41,142 nucleotides of DNA from Candidatus Poseidoniales archaeon (GTDB taxonomy: Archaea > Thermoplasmatota > Poseidoniia > Poseidoniales > Thalassarchaeaceae), in contig DUAE01000055.1 of NCBI GenBank assembly GCA_012960975.1, forward strand, positions 1 to 41,142, given 5' to 3'. Position 1 is the stretch's first letter; each line of letters starts with the position of its first letter. Below are positions 34,234-41,142 of the stretch, in pieces. The position numbers were made by a program, and so were the translations under genes. Under the pieces are notes generated by a model. It was not told the origin of the DNA. It did not search any database and worked only from the letters and a program-made list of their open reading frames with translations.

Positions 34234-34923
34234 ATGGTAAGCCTCGATGACGCAGTTCTCGCCCGATTAGAAAAGGGAGGCTCCCGATATGAAATATTGG
34301 TTGATTCTGATTTGGTCGATGCTTGGAAAGTTGATAATACCAAGGTTCACCTTGATGATTTATTGGCGACCAGTGAGGTATGGAATGATGTTAAATCAGG
34401 TGATCGCCCTACTAGTGATGCTTTAGTATCGGTTTTTGGTTCGACTGATTTACATGTTTGCGTTGAGAAAATCCTCAATGAGGGGAGCATTCAATTAACT
34501 ACGGTTCAACGTAAAAAAATGGTAGCAGAAAAACGTACGAGAATAATTCACCAAATTGCAACTACTGCCACAGATCCAAAAACTAAATTACCACATCCAC
34601 ATACTAGAATTGAATTAGCCCTCGATGAAATTAGGTTTTCAGTTGATCCATTTCTATCAGTTGAGAGGCAGGTCAAAGATGCTATTCAATTGCTTAGGCC
34701 AGTCATCCCGTTAGCATTCATTACTGTTAGGTTAGCTTTCAAAATCCCTGGCAAGGATTATGGCGGAGTACATCATTTATTGAGGGAATTAATTAAAAAA
34801 CAAGAATGGATTTCCGATGGTTCATGGGTATGTGTTATTGAAGTTCCTGGAGGAAGGAAAAATGAGATCATTGGGCAAGTCGCATCTAGGTCATCGGAAG
34901 TTAGTGTCAAAGAACTTGACTGA
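34234..34923 (+). CDS. sdo1: SBDS/Sdo1 ribosome maturation factor
   Basis: The 229 residues show the SBDS layout: an N-terminal FYSH domain (LEKGGSRYEILVDSD, then GSTDLHVCVEKILNEGSIQLTT), a helical centre (RRKKM-like, KTRIIHQIATTATDPKTKLPHP) and a C-terminal ferredoxin-like domain ending LIKKQEWISDGSWVCVIEVPGG. SBDS, together with an EF2-like GTPase, releases the anti-association factor aIF6 from the new 50S subunit. Its linkage to exosome genes is conserved in euryarchaea. It heads the operon. Confidence 0.95.
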   Translation: MVSLDDAVLARLEKGGSRYEILVDSDLVDAWKVDNTKVHLDDLLATSEVWNDVKSGDRPTSDALVSVFGSTDLHVCVEKILNEGSIQLTTVQRKKMVAEKRTRIIHQIATTATDPKTKLPHPHTRIELALDEIRFSVDPFLSVERQVKDAIQLLRPVIPLAFITVRLAFKIPGKDYGGVHHLLRELIKKQEWISDGSWVCVIEVPGGRKNEIIGQVASRSSEVSVKELD

Positions 34924-34927
34924 TACG

Positions 34928-34940
34928 CCACCGTAGGTGG
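34928..34940 (+). promoter_or_regulatory. Small hairpin between sdo1 and rrp4
   Basis: CCACC-GTA-GGTGG forms a 5-bp stem just after the SBDS stop. Its right arm resembles a Shine-Dalgarno sequence (AGGTGG), so the stem could mask a ribosome site. It may equally be chance. Confidence 0.2.
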
Positions 34941-34987
34941 TTGCATCAACGGTTATGAAGGGATGGTCGGTCGCGCGGCCCGATAAC

Positions 34988-35665
34988 ATGAGTGGAAAAG
35001 GAAACGCGGCCGGGCCGCATGACTCTCAACAAGCACCTCTGCTTGTTGCTCCGGGAGAAGATCTCGGTGATTCAGAGGGCTACGAAGTAGGCCATGGCGT
35101 CATCGTCATGGATGGCCGACTTCGAGCAACGAAACAAGGACAAATGAAAAAGGATGGTAAATCAGTTTCGATTTTACCAAGTCGAACCAAATACTTCCCC
35201 CGACCTGGGGATTTAGTAATCGGTTTAGTCGAGGGTTGTACGAACAATATTTGGTTCGTAGACATCGGCGCTCCTTTCAACGCAATTTTGCCGATGAGTC
35301 TTGGCCCTGCCAAGATGGAATTCGGTGGCACACGCAGTGTCATCGATATTGGTGAAGCAATACTATGCAGAGTGCAAGAGGTCGAGGAGACCCATTCTAG
35401 TGTCGTTACGATGAAGGGAATGGGACTTCGAAAGATTCGTTCAGGTACAGTTGAGGACATTGATCCTCATCTCCTCGGACGATTGATCGGTCGACAAGGA
35501 AAAGCTCTGCGACAACTCAAGGAAGACACTGAATGTAGAGTCGTAGCCGCAGAAAACGGCCGGATCTGGATTGATGGAGACTTCGAGGGAATGCTCGAAG
35601 TTCGAAACCGTCTTCGAAAAATGACGGCTGAAGCAAAGGCCGCAACACCTGGAGGTGTAGCATAA
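34988..35665 (+). CDS. rrp4: Exosome RNA-binding subunit Rrp4
   Basis: The layout is the N-terminal barrel with APGEDLGDSEGYEVGHG, an S1 domain (RPGDLVIGLVEGCTNNIWFVDIG) and a KH domain (IDPHLLGRLIGRQGKALRQLKE with the GxxG loop GRQG). Rrp4 caps the Rrp41-Rrp42 ring and threads RNA, favouring poly-A. I pick ATG 34988 (225 residues) since homologues start shortly before the first conserved block. ATG 34955 and GTG 34937 are in frame upstream. The stop codon overlaps the rrp41 ATG as TAATG. Confidence 0.93.
   Translation: MSGKGNAAGPHDSQQAPLLVAPGEDLGDSEGYEVGHGVIVMDGRLRATKQGQMKKDGKSVSILPSRTKYFPRPGDLVIGLVEGCTNNIWFVDIGAPFNAILPMSLGPAKMEFGGTRSVIDIGEAILCRVQEVEETHSSVVTMKGMGLRKIRSGTVEDIDPHLLGRLIGRQGKALRQLKEDTECRVVAAENGRIWIDGDFEGMLEVRNRLRKMTAEAKAATPGGVA
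35651..35657 (+). promoter_or_regulatory. Shine-Dalgarno for rrp41
   Basis: GGAGGTG lies 7 bp before the ATG at 35665, inside the rrp4 3' end. Equally strong GGAGGT sites precede rrp42 and the L37Ae gene, so this cluster uses SD-led internal initiation. Confidence 0.75.
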
Positions 35666-36384
35666 TGGGATATGGCGACGTACAAATGATTGATGAAAAT
35701 GGCATCCGTGTGGATGGAAGAAAAGCAGGAGACGTGAGGCCGATTTCAATCGAATTAGGTGTTGTTCCAGTAGCTGATGGCTCATGCCGGATGACTTGGG
35801 GTACTAACGAAGTGATTGTCGCAGTTTACGGCCCTATGGAGGCTCATCCAAGGAAGATTCAGCGCCAAGACCGTGCAGTTCTTGACGTTCGATACAACAT
35901 GGCTCCTTTCTCAACAAGTGATAGGATTCGACCAGGTTTTAATCGCCGAAGTAGGGAAATCAGTAAGGTTACTTCTGATGCACTTGAAAGTGTGGTTTTA
36001 CTAGAACTGTATCCTCGTTCAAAAATACGTGTTGAAATAGAAATTATCTGTGCTGAAGCTGGTACTCGATGCGTCGGATTAACCGCCGCGTCCGTTGCTT
36101 TGGCTGATGCGGGCATCCCTATGACCGATTTGGTGGTTTCAGTAGCATCTGGAAAAATCAATGGTGTCGTAGTTTGTGATTTGAATAAGTCTGAAGACAA
36201 TTATGGTGAAGCTGATTTGCCAATGGGCATCCTACCTAATTCGGGCGAATTGTCCTTCCTTCAGATGGATGGTGATCTTTCTCAGGAAGAGTTCCAGGAA
36301 GCGTGGGATTACAATATGGAAGCAGCAATGGTGATTGGCGGTTATTGTGCTGAAGCACTAAAAAATGGAGGTTACAACTTATGA
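35665..36384 (+). CDS. rrp41: Exosome catalytic subunit Rrp41
   Basis: This RNase PH fold protein has 239 residues: IRVDGRKAGDVRPISIELGV, the RNA/phosphate-binding NMAPFSTSDR region, and the acidic catalytic segment EDNYGEADLPMG with Asp178 and Asp184 spaced as in characterised archaeal Rrp41. It degrades RNA phosphorolytically from the 3' end and can add heteropolymeric tails when phosphate is low. It forms a hexamer with Rrp42, the product of the next gene, which overlaps it by ATGA. Confidence 0.96.
   Translation: MGYGDVQMIDENGIRVDGRKAGDVRPISIELGVVPVADGSCRMTWGTNEVIVAVYGPMEAHPRKIQRQDRAVLDVRYNMAPFSTSDRIRPGFNRRSREISKVTSDALESVVLLELYPRSKIRVEIEIICAEAGTRCVGLTAASVALADAGIPMTDLVVSVASGKINGVVVCDLNKSEDNYGEADLPMGILPNSGELSFLQMDGDLSQEEFQEAWDYNMEAAMVIGGYCAEALKNGGYNL
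36367..36372 (+). promoter_or_regulatory. Shine-Dalgarno for rrp42
   Basis: GGAGGT lies 8 bp upstream of the ATG at 36381, inside rrp41. Confidence 0.7.
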
Positions 36385-37172
36385 GTATCCCCCTAGTCCC
36401 TCAATTACTCCGCTCTCACCTAATCGAATTAGCTGAAAATGACCAACGTCTTGATGGCCGCGGCCAATGGGATGGCCGCGATGTTCAATTAGAAGTCGGA
36501 ATTTTAGGCAATGCAGAAGGTTCCGCCAAAGTTCGAATGGGTGATACTATCGTTTACGCTGGTGTCAAATTTCAAACCATGACTCCATACTCTGACCGAC
36601 CGAATCAAGGTGGTTTGATGTGTAGTGCTGAATTGCGTCCAGTCGCTGGTCGACAACACGAACCTGGGCCTCCTAGCCCAGAATCTATTGAACTCGGACG
36701 AGTAGTCGACCGAGGAATCCGTGAATCAGGATGTATCGATACTGAAGCTCTCTGTATTATCCCCGGTGAGAAAGCTTGGCAAGTAATTCTTGATTTGTAC
36801 GCAATTTCAGATGATGGTAATTTGTTTGATGCATTTGCATTAGCTGGCATCGCTGCATTACGTAATTCTGTAATTCCGTTGGCTAAGTTCGAATTAGGCG
36901 AGGATATTCCTTTGGATGTCTCTAAAACACCGATTATGTGTTCATATCACCGCGTTGGAGGACGATATGTTTACGATGCATCTGGCAGGGAAGAATTAGG
37001 TGGCGACGAAAGAATCCACATCACTCTCGGAGCTGATGCTCACGTTCATTCATTACAGAAGGGTCTTAAGGGAACCTTCACGGCCGGTGAATTTGCTGAA
37101 CTAATGAAACAAGCTCGCACAAAGGGCGACGAACTAAGAGATTTGGTACATTCACTAGAAGGAGGTAATTGA
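36381..37172 (+). CDS. rrp42: Exosome non-catalytic subunit Rrp42
   Basis: This is a 263-residue RNase PH-like paralogue with DQRLDGRGQWDGRDVQLEVGIL, GSAKVRMGDTIVYAGVK and VDRGIRESGCIDTEALCI, the usual Rrp42 blocks. The acidic catalytic pair found in Rrp41 is not present, in line with its structural and RNA-binding role in the ring. The gene overlaps rrp41 by 4 bp and precedes the L37Ae gene by 1 bp, so coupled translation is expected. Confidence 0.96.
   Translation: MSIPLVPQLLRSHLIELAENDQRLDGRGQWDGRDVQLEVGILGNAEGSAKVRMGDTIVYAGVKFQTMTPYSDRPNQGGLMCSAELRPVAGRQHEPGPPSPESIELGRVVDRGIRESGCIDTEALCIIPGEKAWQVILDLYAISDDGNLFDAFALAGIAALRNSVIPLAKFELGEDIPLDVSKTPIMCSYHRVGGRYVYDASGREELGGDERIHITLGADAHVHSLQKGLKGTFTAGEFAELMKQARTKGDELRDLVHSLEGGN
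37161..37166 (+). promoter_or_regulatory. Shine-Dalgarno for the L37Ae gene
   Basis: GGAGGT lies 7 bp before the ATG at 37174, within the last codons of rrp42. Confidence 0.75.
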
Positions 37173-37173
37173 G

Positions 37174-37545
37174 ATGGCAAAGCGAACACAGAAAGTTGGG
37201 GCAACCGCAAGGTATGGTGCACGATATGGTGTTAGCGTTCGTCGAAGAGCCGGAGCGGCTCTACGCAAGAAAAATCATCTCTACACGTGCCCTAAATGCC
37301 AGTATCCAAAAGTGAGTCGACAAGTTGCTGGGATATGGGAATGCAAGAAATGCTCGCATAAATTTTCTGGTGGCGTTTGGGAACCATTCACTCGTGCTAC
37401 AGATGCAAATAACCGAGTCATTCGCCGTGGCATGGAAGGTGCAACCGCTACTGATATGACTGTTATCGCTCAACAAGCAGCTCTTGATTATGAGCGAAAA
37501 TTAGCAGCAGAGGCTGATTTCGATGGCATCTCCGAAGAAGAGTGA
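37174..37545 (+). CDS. rpl37ae: Ribosomal protein L37Ae (eL43)
   Basis: The basic N-terminus (KVGATARYGARYGVSVRRR) leads into a C4 zinc ribbon with Cys39, Cys42, Cys57 and Cys60 (CPKC and CKKC), then FSGGVWEPFT. This is the large-subunit protein L37Ae. At 123 residues it is longer than the usual 70-95. The extra C-terminal 40 residues are helical and acidic (ALDYERKLAAEADFDGISEEE), and the pcc1 start lies inside their coding sequence. Confidence 0.95.
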   Translation: MAKRTQKVGATARYGARYGVSVRRRAGAALRKKNHLYTCPKCQYPKVSRQVAGIWECKKCSHKFSGGVWEPFTRATDANNRVIRRGMEGATATDMTVIAQQAALDYERKLAAEADFDGISEEE

Positions 37546-37756
37546 TTGCGCTCAATATGAATTTAAATTAATTCATGAGGATGCGAAAGCATTGTCGGCA
37601 GGTTTGACTACTGAAGTTGATTATATTTACAATGATAATGAAATTTTTATTCATGAGTCAGCCGATAGCATTGCCGATCTACGCGCCAGATGGAATAGCC
37701 TGATGCGTGGGTTGATAGCATCTGAACAAGCCGTTGCAGCTACAAGAGGTGATTGA
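37523..37756 (+). CDS. pcc1: KEOPS complex subunit Pcc1
   Basis: The 77 residues match the small archaeal Pcc1 in size and in the C-terminal helix SIADLRARWNSLMRGLIASEQAV. Pcc1 dimerises in the KEOPS complex with Kae1, Bud32 and Cgi121, which makes t6A at tRNA position 37. It overlaps the L37Ae gene by 23 bp in another frame, so its start is fixed by homology and by GAGG upstream. The other KEOPS genes are not in the window. L37Ae-pcc1-prefoldin linkage is common in euryarchaea. Confidence 0.85.
   Translation: MASPKKSDCAQYEFKLIHEDAKALSAGLTTEVDYIYNDNEIFIHESADSIADLRARWNSLMRGLIASEQAVAATRGD
37745..37753 (+). promoter_or_regulatory. Shine-Dalgarno supporting the TTG start of pfdB
   Basis: AGAGGTGAT closely matches the archaeal anti-SD complement and lies just before TTG 37757. 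It supports that unusual start codon, which follows the pcc1 stop directly. Confidence 0.55.
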
Positions 37757-38071
37757 TTGAGCGAGGTTGATTCAGAACAATTACAAGCAATTGTCCAAGA
37801 ATTACAGATTCTCCAATCTCAATTGTCACAAATTACAAATCAAGTCAATGAGATTTCTTTAACTTTAGAAGCATTAGAAAATCAAAATCCCAACAAACCA
37901 GTATATCGAGCAGTGGGTAATCTTCTCCTCGAAGTCGATGATCTCGAAAAATTGCGTTCAGACTTAGCGGATTCAAAAACCGCTTTTGAAGGCCATTTGC
38001 AACGATTAGTGGACCGTGAAGTTGGCTTGCGCGGAAATTATGAAGAGATTATTCAAAACTTAGAAAATTGA
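37757..38071 (+). CDS. pfdB: Prefoldin beta subunit
   Basis: The protein has 104 residues with two coiled-coil helices (ELQILQSQLSQITNQVNEI and the C-terminal LEKLRSDLADSKTAFEGHL) joined by a short beta hairpin containing KPVYRAVGNLLLE. This is the beta-type prefoldin pattern. Prefoldin holds nascent chains for the thermosome chaperonin. The start is TTG, adjacent to the pcc1 stop. The next gene can begin at TTG 38068, overlapping its stop codon. Confidence 0.9.
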   Translation: MSEVDSEQLQAIVQELQILQSQLSQITNQVNEISLTLEALENQNPNKPVYRAVGNLLLEVDDLEKLRSDLADSKTAFEGHLQRLVDREVGLRGNYEEIIQNLEN

Positions 38072-38913
38072 GAGAGATTTTTTTGTCTAGCAGCAAATTC
38101 AGTGCGACCCCTCTAGAATTAGATACTCTGATATTCCAACAAATGTTATCGGAAGGAAAGATCGAAGACGGATTGTCATTTTCAAATGACTTGCTTACAC
38201 GTTCACGTTCTCATGAAGAACGTGACCATCTAATTGAAACTAGATTGCGAATGGATAGGGCATTGATAGGTTCAATGGATGAAGCGATGATTGGTCAAGA
38301 ATTACGGTGGTGTGTCGACCGTCTTAATGCAATTGAATCAGGTTCACCATTACATGGTTTAGCATTGTTAAATTTAGCTAATTGGCATACCAATAAAGGG
38401 GAACAAATGATGGCACTAGTGGTACATTCAGATATCAATAAATTAGCCGGACATCCCAATGATCTCCGCGGCCTTTCTCGATTAGAATCAGCTAGGATTT
38501 TAGTTGAATTAGGTGATTTAGACCCTGCAATGCGCCATTTATGGACTGCGAAATTATGTTTTATTAATGAAGGAATGATTGCTGAAAATTTGGTAAGTTC
38601 ATTAGAATGGCTTAATCTCGCCTTAGATGAAGTAGATTCTACAGCCCCTACTATGATGCAACGCATTGAAAATTCAGCTCCTCGATCCGTTGGTGGAAAT
38701 ACATGGATAGCATCTAATCCTGATGATGTCCAATCAGTTGTAGAAGAATTGGTTCCAGTTTTGATGAGTGATCTTTCTGGTGACCAAAGAAACGATCTAG
38801 GATTAATTTTAGATGCAGGAGTAGCATTAAAAATATCTCATTGGGCTGAAATAATGAGGTCTCGAGTATCTGAGATTCAAGATTCTAGGCTAATTGATGT
38901 GCTCCAATCATGA
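38068..38913 (+). CDS. Unknown helical (TPR-like) protein ending the exosome operon
   Basis: The 281 residues are almost all helical, with helix-pair patterns that resemble TPR repeats: IEDGLSFSNDLLTRS, GLALLNLANWHTNKGEQMMALV, SRLESARILVELGDLDPAMRHLWTAKLCF and SLEWLNLALDEV. There is no signal peptide or membrane helix. The start is either TTG 38068 overlapping the pfdB stop, or TTG 38083, which has GAGAG at a good distance. Its tight coupling to prefoldin suggests a scaffold or cochaperone-like role (inference). The 3' end overlaps the convergent Nudix gene by 37 bp. Confidence 0.75.
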   Translation: MREIFLSSSKFSATPLELDTLIFQQMLSEGKIEDGLSFSNDLLTRSRSHEERDHLIETRLRMDRALIGSMDEAMIGQELRWCVDRLNAIESGSPLHGLALLNLANWHTNKGEQMMALVVHSDINKLAGHPNDLRGLSRLESARILVELGDLDPAMRHLWTAKLCFINEGMIAENLVSSLEWLNLALDEVDSTAPTMMQRIENSAPRSVGGNTWIASNPDDVQSVVEELVPVLMSDLSGDQRNDLGLILDAGVALKISHWAEIMRSRVSEIQDSRLIDVLQS

Positions 38914-39284
38914 GCCATTATGTTTTCAATTTCTGCAATATCCCAACCTAACCTGTCTGGGATTTGTATACACCATCCCACCTCTTCAATAACATCATCT
39001 TCTGAATCCCAAGAGTTAGGTTGAGGCTCGTCTTCAACTTCTATCCAAACTACTGTACCGTTAGCGATAAGTTCAGAATCGTATGCTTTGGCAGTCCCGA
39101 GCAATCCCGTTTCTTCAAATAATTCTCGCAGGGCTGTTTCAACTGATTTCTCATCATCAAATTTTGAACCCCCCGGTAATTCCCAACCTCGTTCTTTGTG
39201 GAGAACCATAACCCATGTTTGTTCATTTTCTATCGAATTTCTTGAAGTCGTCCATGCTAATACAAATTCAGTTCCCTCAGTCAT
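38877..39284 (-). CDS. Nudix hydrolase
   Basis: A perfect Nudix box Gx5Ex7REUxEExGU spans residues 39-61: Gly39, Glu45, Arg53-Glu54, Glu57-Glu58 and Gly60. The protein has 135 residues. Such enzymes cut nucleoside diphosphates linked to another group, such as 8-oxo-dGTP, NDP-sugars or coenzymes. The substrate cannot be predicted. It is translationally linked to the TPR gene upstream (4-bp overlap, ATGA on the minus strand) and converges on the previous operon. Confidence 0.92.
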   Translation of the reverse strand: MTEGTEFVLAWTTSRNSIENEQTWVMVLHKERGWELPGGSKFDDEKSVETALRELFEETGLLGTAKAYDSELIANGTVVWIEVEDEPQPNSWDSEDDVIEEVGWCIQIPDRLGWDIAEIENIMAHDWSTSISLES

Positions 39285-40273
39285 TCTAATTCACTCCTTA
39301 GTTGATCCAGCATCTTAATCGCATCTTGATCCCCTTCAGTTGCTAGGCGTCGAACAAAAAAGAAAGCCTCTTGTATTCTTCCGGATTTTTTCAGTCGCAT
39401 TACCTTCTGAACCATAGTTTCATGTTCGAGAGATTTTTTTTCTGATTTTTTTTCTGATTTTTTCCCTCCATGGTTATCTGGAGTCGCCAATCTTTGCATC
39501 CTATTGAGAAAATCTATTCGTTCAGTAATTTGTGGAGCAACCCATGGTTTCGATTCTCCTCCATCCATTTTAGCTTCCATTCGTTCTCTGAAAGAATCTC
39601 TTATTTTTGCAGAAGGGAAATATGTTTGAGATTGGTCATAGCAAAACCACGCTTGATTATATTCACCTCGTCGTTCGTGCAGTTTACCCAATTCCCCCCA
39701 TGCCTCATAATTCGCTGGATGTTGGGCTAGTAGTATTCTTTCTAATTCAATAAATAGATCTTCATCTCCCTGTTCTTTAATTCGTTCGAGCCTTCTTGAA
39801 AACAGAACGTTTGCTCTTGGGTCACGTAAATCAAGGATTCTTACGCGATTAGCAAATTTTTGTTTTTCCTCTTCGGATGATTTTATCGAATTTACCCATT
39901 TATCCGGATCTAATGGGTCTACTTGCAGACCAGCATTTAGTAAGTCAATTCCAGCAATTAGCATGTCTATTTCTTTCAATTGCTCCAATAATTCACTGTC
40001 TCTCCCTAGTACTGTGAATAATTCTTCAAGAACTGCTCTAATGCCTATTTCATCTTGAAGAATTATTTTGATTTCTACTAATAATTTCCAATTTTTAGGG
40101 TTGGTGAAATCATAGAGAATCGCTTGGCGGGCACTTTGTTCTGCCCAACCAATATATTTTCCGTCTGTTTTGGATAAATTTAGAAATTTTTCTGACTGAC
40201 TACGGTGTCGATTGCCCAAACTACGACGAGGATGTTGAAGTCGTGCGGAAATGTCGCCGCTCTTCTCTTGCAT
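39281..40273 (-). CDS. TPR-repeat protein with lysine-rich linker
   Basis: The 330 residues include a recognisable TPR unit around ANYEAWGELGKLHERRGEYNQAWFCYDQSQTYFP and other helical pairs before it. Near residue 270 a linker of SEKK repeats (GGKKSEKKSEKKSLEHE) joins a last short helical module (RLKKSGRIQEAFFFVRRLATEGDQDA). The N-terminus is basic (RLQHPRRSLGNRHR). No enzyme motif is present, so a scaffold role is likely. The gene starts 9 bp after ubiD ends and is in one operon with it and the Nudix gene. Confidence 0.75.
   Translation of the reverse strand: MQEKSGDISARLQHPRRSLGNRHRSQSEKFLNLSKTDGKYIGWAEQSARQAILYDFTNPKNWKLLVEIKIILQDEIGIRAVLEELFTVLGRDSELLEQLKEIDMLIAGIDLLNAGLQVDPLDPDKWVNSIKSSEEEKQKFANRVRILDLRDPRANVLFSRRLERIKEQGDEDLFIELERILLAQHPANYEAWGELGKLHERRGEYNQAWFCYDQSQTYFPSAKIRDSFRERMEAKMDGGESKPWVAPQITERIDFLNRMQRLATPDNHGGKKSEKKSEKKSLEHETMVQKVMRLKKSGRIQEAFFFVRRLATEGDQDAIKMLDQLRSELE
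39432..39465 (-). repeat. 12-bp tandem repeat with A8 runs in the TPR gene
   Basis: On the plus strand two copies of GATTTTTTTTCT are followed by a third partial GATTTTTT. They encode the SEKK repeats. The 8-base homopolymers are prone to slippage, and loss or gain of one base would shift the frame before the last module. Confidence 0.8.
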
Positions 40274-40282
40274 TTTATTACC

Positions 40283-41142
40283 TCATAGGACTGATTCGTA
40301 CGGTGAACGGTCGATTCCGGGTGGTAAAGTAGCATCCATGCCAATTTTACTTGTCAAGCCCGTCTCTGCTCGACTCGGATCCAGGCTTGAACCTTTTTGA
40401 TTTGAGAGGATAATAGTGTCTTTGTCGGGTTGCCACCGGGTCATTAATGCCCATTCAACTCTCACAGGATCGGTGATGTCAATATCTGTATCAACAATTA
40501 TGACTTGTTTCATCGAGGGATGGCCAGCTAGAGCAGCTTCAATCGCTTTCTTGCCGTCATCATTTTCTTTAGGAATTATTTGAACTACTGACGATAACCA
40601 ACCACTGCCGCCATCAGTGAGGTAAACATCTGTACACTCTACCACCTCTGAAACAGCATTTTTGATTGTTGGTGCCCTTGGCATTCCCATCAAAGTACGA
40701 TGTTCAATTTCCGCTGGAATCAACGCGTGAAATATAGGCTCGTTTCGATGATGAAGCACATCGTATTCGATGACATTTTCTTGTCTAACATCATCTACGG
40801 TTCCGGTTATGTCGACATAAGGCCCTTCATCGTCTCTCGATAATGTAATGCGCGCTTCCATGGCGTATTCTGCATCTGCCGGGACCTGAACCCCATTTGA
40901 TAGTTCAACGAGCTCTAATGGACGCTTATGTAATCGTTCGTGTAGAGCAGCGGCTACTCTTAACTCATCTATATTTTCAGTAAATGACATTGCTGCAGCT
41001 AGTAGTACTGCTGAATCCGCTCCATTTACTACGGCAATATTCACTTCATCGCCGTTTGAAGCTGCAAGATCTACCATAGTTCGAAGGTGCCGTGGGACGA
41101 AGCGTGAAACACAATGATTTTCATCACGTAGGAATTGTCGAT
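40283..41142 (-). CDS. ubiD: UbiD-family decarboxylase (5' end outside window)
   Basis: The frame stays open to the right edge. The 22 codons before the ATG at 41077 read in frame as coding sequence ending SRFVPRHLRT, so the start is beyond the window. The visible 286 residues are the middle and C-terminal part of a UbiD protein, with the segment VAVVNGAD-like (NIAVVNGADSAVLLAAAMSF), ELSNGVQVPADAEYAMEARI, GPYVDITG, and the late IIVDTDIDITDPVRVEWAL with RWQPDKD. UbiD enzymes decarboxylate with prenylated FMN. In archaea a homologue serves the mevalonate pathway as anhydromevalonate phosphate decarboxylase, and this copy could be that or an aromatic-acid decarboxylase. Confidence 0.88.
   Translation of the reverse strand, partial: RQFLRDENHCVSRFVPRHLRTMVDLAASNGDEVNIAVVNGADSAVLLAAAMSFTENIDELRVAAALHERLHKRPLELVELSNGVQVPADAEYAMEARITLSRDDEGPYVDITGTVDDVRQENVIEYDVLHHRNEPIFHALIPAEIEHRTLMGMPRAPTIKNAVSEVVECTDVYLTDGGSGWLSSVVQIIPKENDDGKKAIEAALAGHPSMKQVIIVDTDIDITDPVRVEWALMTRWQPDKDTIILSNQKGSSLDPSRAETGLTSKIGMDATLPPGIDRSPYESVL

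Overview
The window reads as archaeal, most likely a marine euryarchaeon of the Thermoplasmatota (Poseidoniales / Marine Group II type); the phylum is certain from gene content, the order is an inference. Marker genes are aIF5A with its hypusine motif, TrmY, SRP54, the RFC large subunit, the dimeric archaeal GlyRS, TiaS, proteasome alpha, SBDS, the Rrp4-Rrp41-Rrp42 exosome, L37Ae, Pcc1 and prefoldin beta. The DNA is moderately AT-rich and gene-dense, with no gene-free stretch above 300 bp and no tRNA, rRNA, CRISPR array or insertion sequence that I can see. Several starts are TTG placed at the upstream stop codon.

Layout. (1) 1-6757: 3' part of a giant, extremely acidic, secreted calcium-binding protein (cadherin/Ig-like modules, then many thrombospondin type 3 repeats, three Asp-Ser-Tyr-Gly-Asp-Gly type beta domains and a lectin/MAM-like domain) ending in a PGF-CTERM sorting signal. 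(2) 6783-11922: hairpin, aIF5A, an OPT peptide transporter, an EamA exporter and SurE. (3) 11937-13890 minus: trmY-srp54. (4) 13909-17849: an unknown membrane protein, then the trkA-trkH potassium uptake pair. (5) 17865-21200 minus: rfcL (with a C-terminal PIP box) and glyS. (6) 21335-26626: an unusually long Lhr helicase whose extra C-terminal half carries two AlkZ/HTH_42-like winged-helix modules. (7) 26618-27604 minus: archaeosortase, the probable processing enzyme for the giant protein. (8) 27663-30119: gmhA-gmhB heptose genes coupled to tiaS. (9) 30146-33337: two small membrane proteins, a RadB-like protein without the Walker A lysine, purB and dph6. (10) 33435-38913: psmA, then the SBDS-exosome-L37Ae-Pcc1-prefoldin operon, ending in an unknown helical protein. 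(11) 38877-41142 minus: Nudix, TPR protein and the 3' part of a UbiD-type decarboxylase, cut by the window edge.

How the parts connect. The giant protein and the archaeosortase form a substrate-enzyme pair for cell-surface anchoring, and the heptose genes opposite the archaeosortase may supply sugar for surface glycans (inference). The exosome/SBDS/proteasome block gathers RNA decay, ribosome maturation, tRNA t6A formation and protein turnover. The points most worth a second look are the Lhr with a duplicated AlkZ-like tail, the giant TSP3 protein with two kinds of Cys-bounded inserts, and the archaeosortase-heptose neighbourhood with a 12-bp palindrome.
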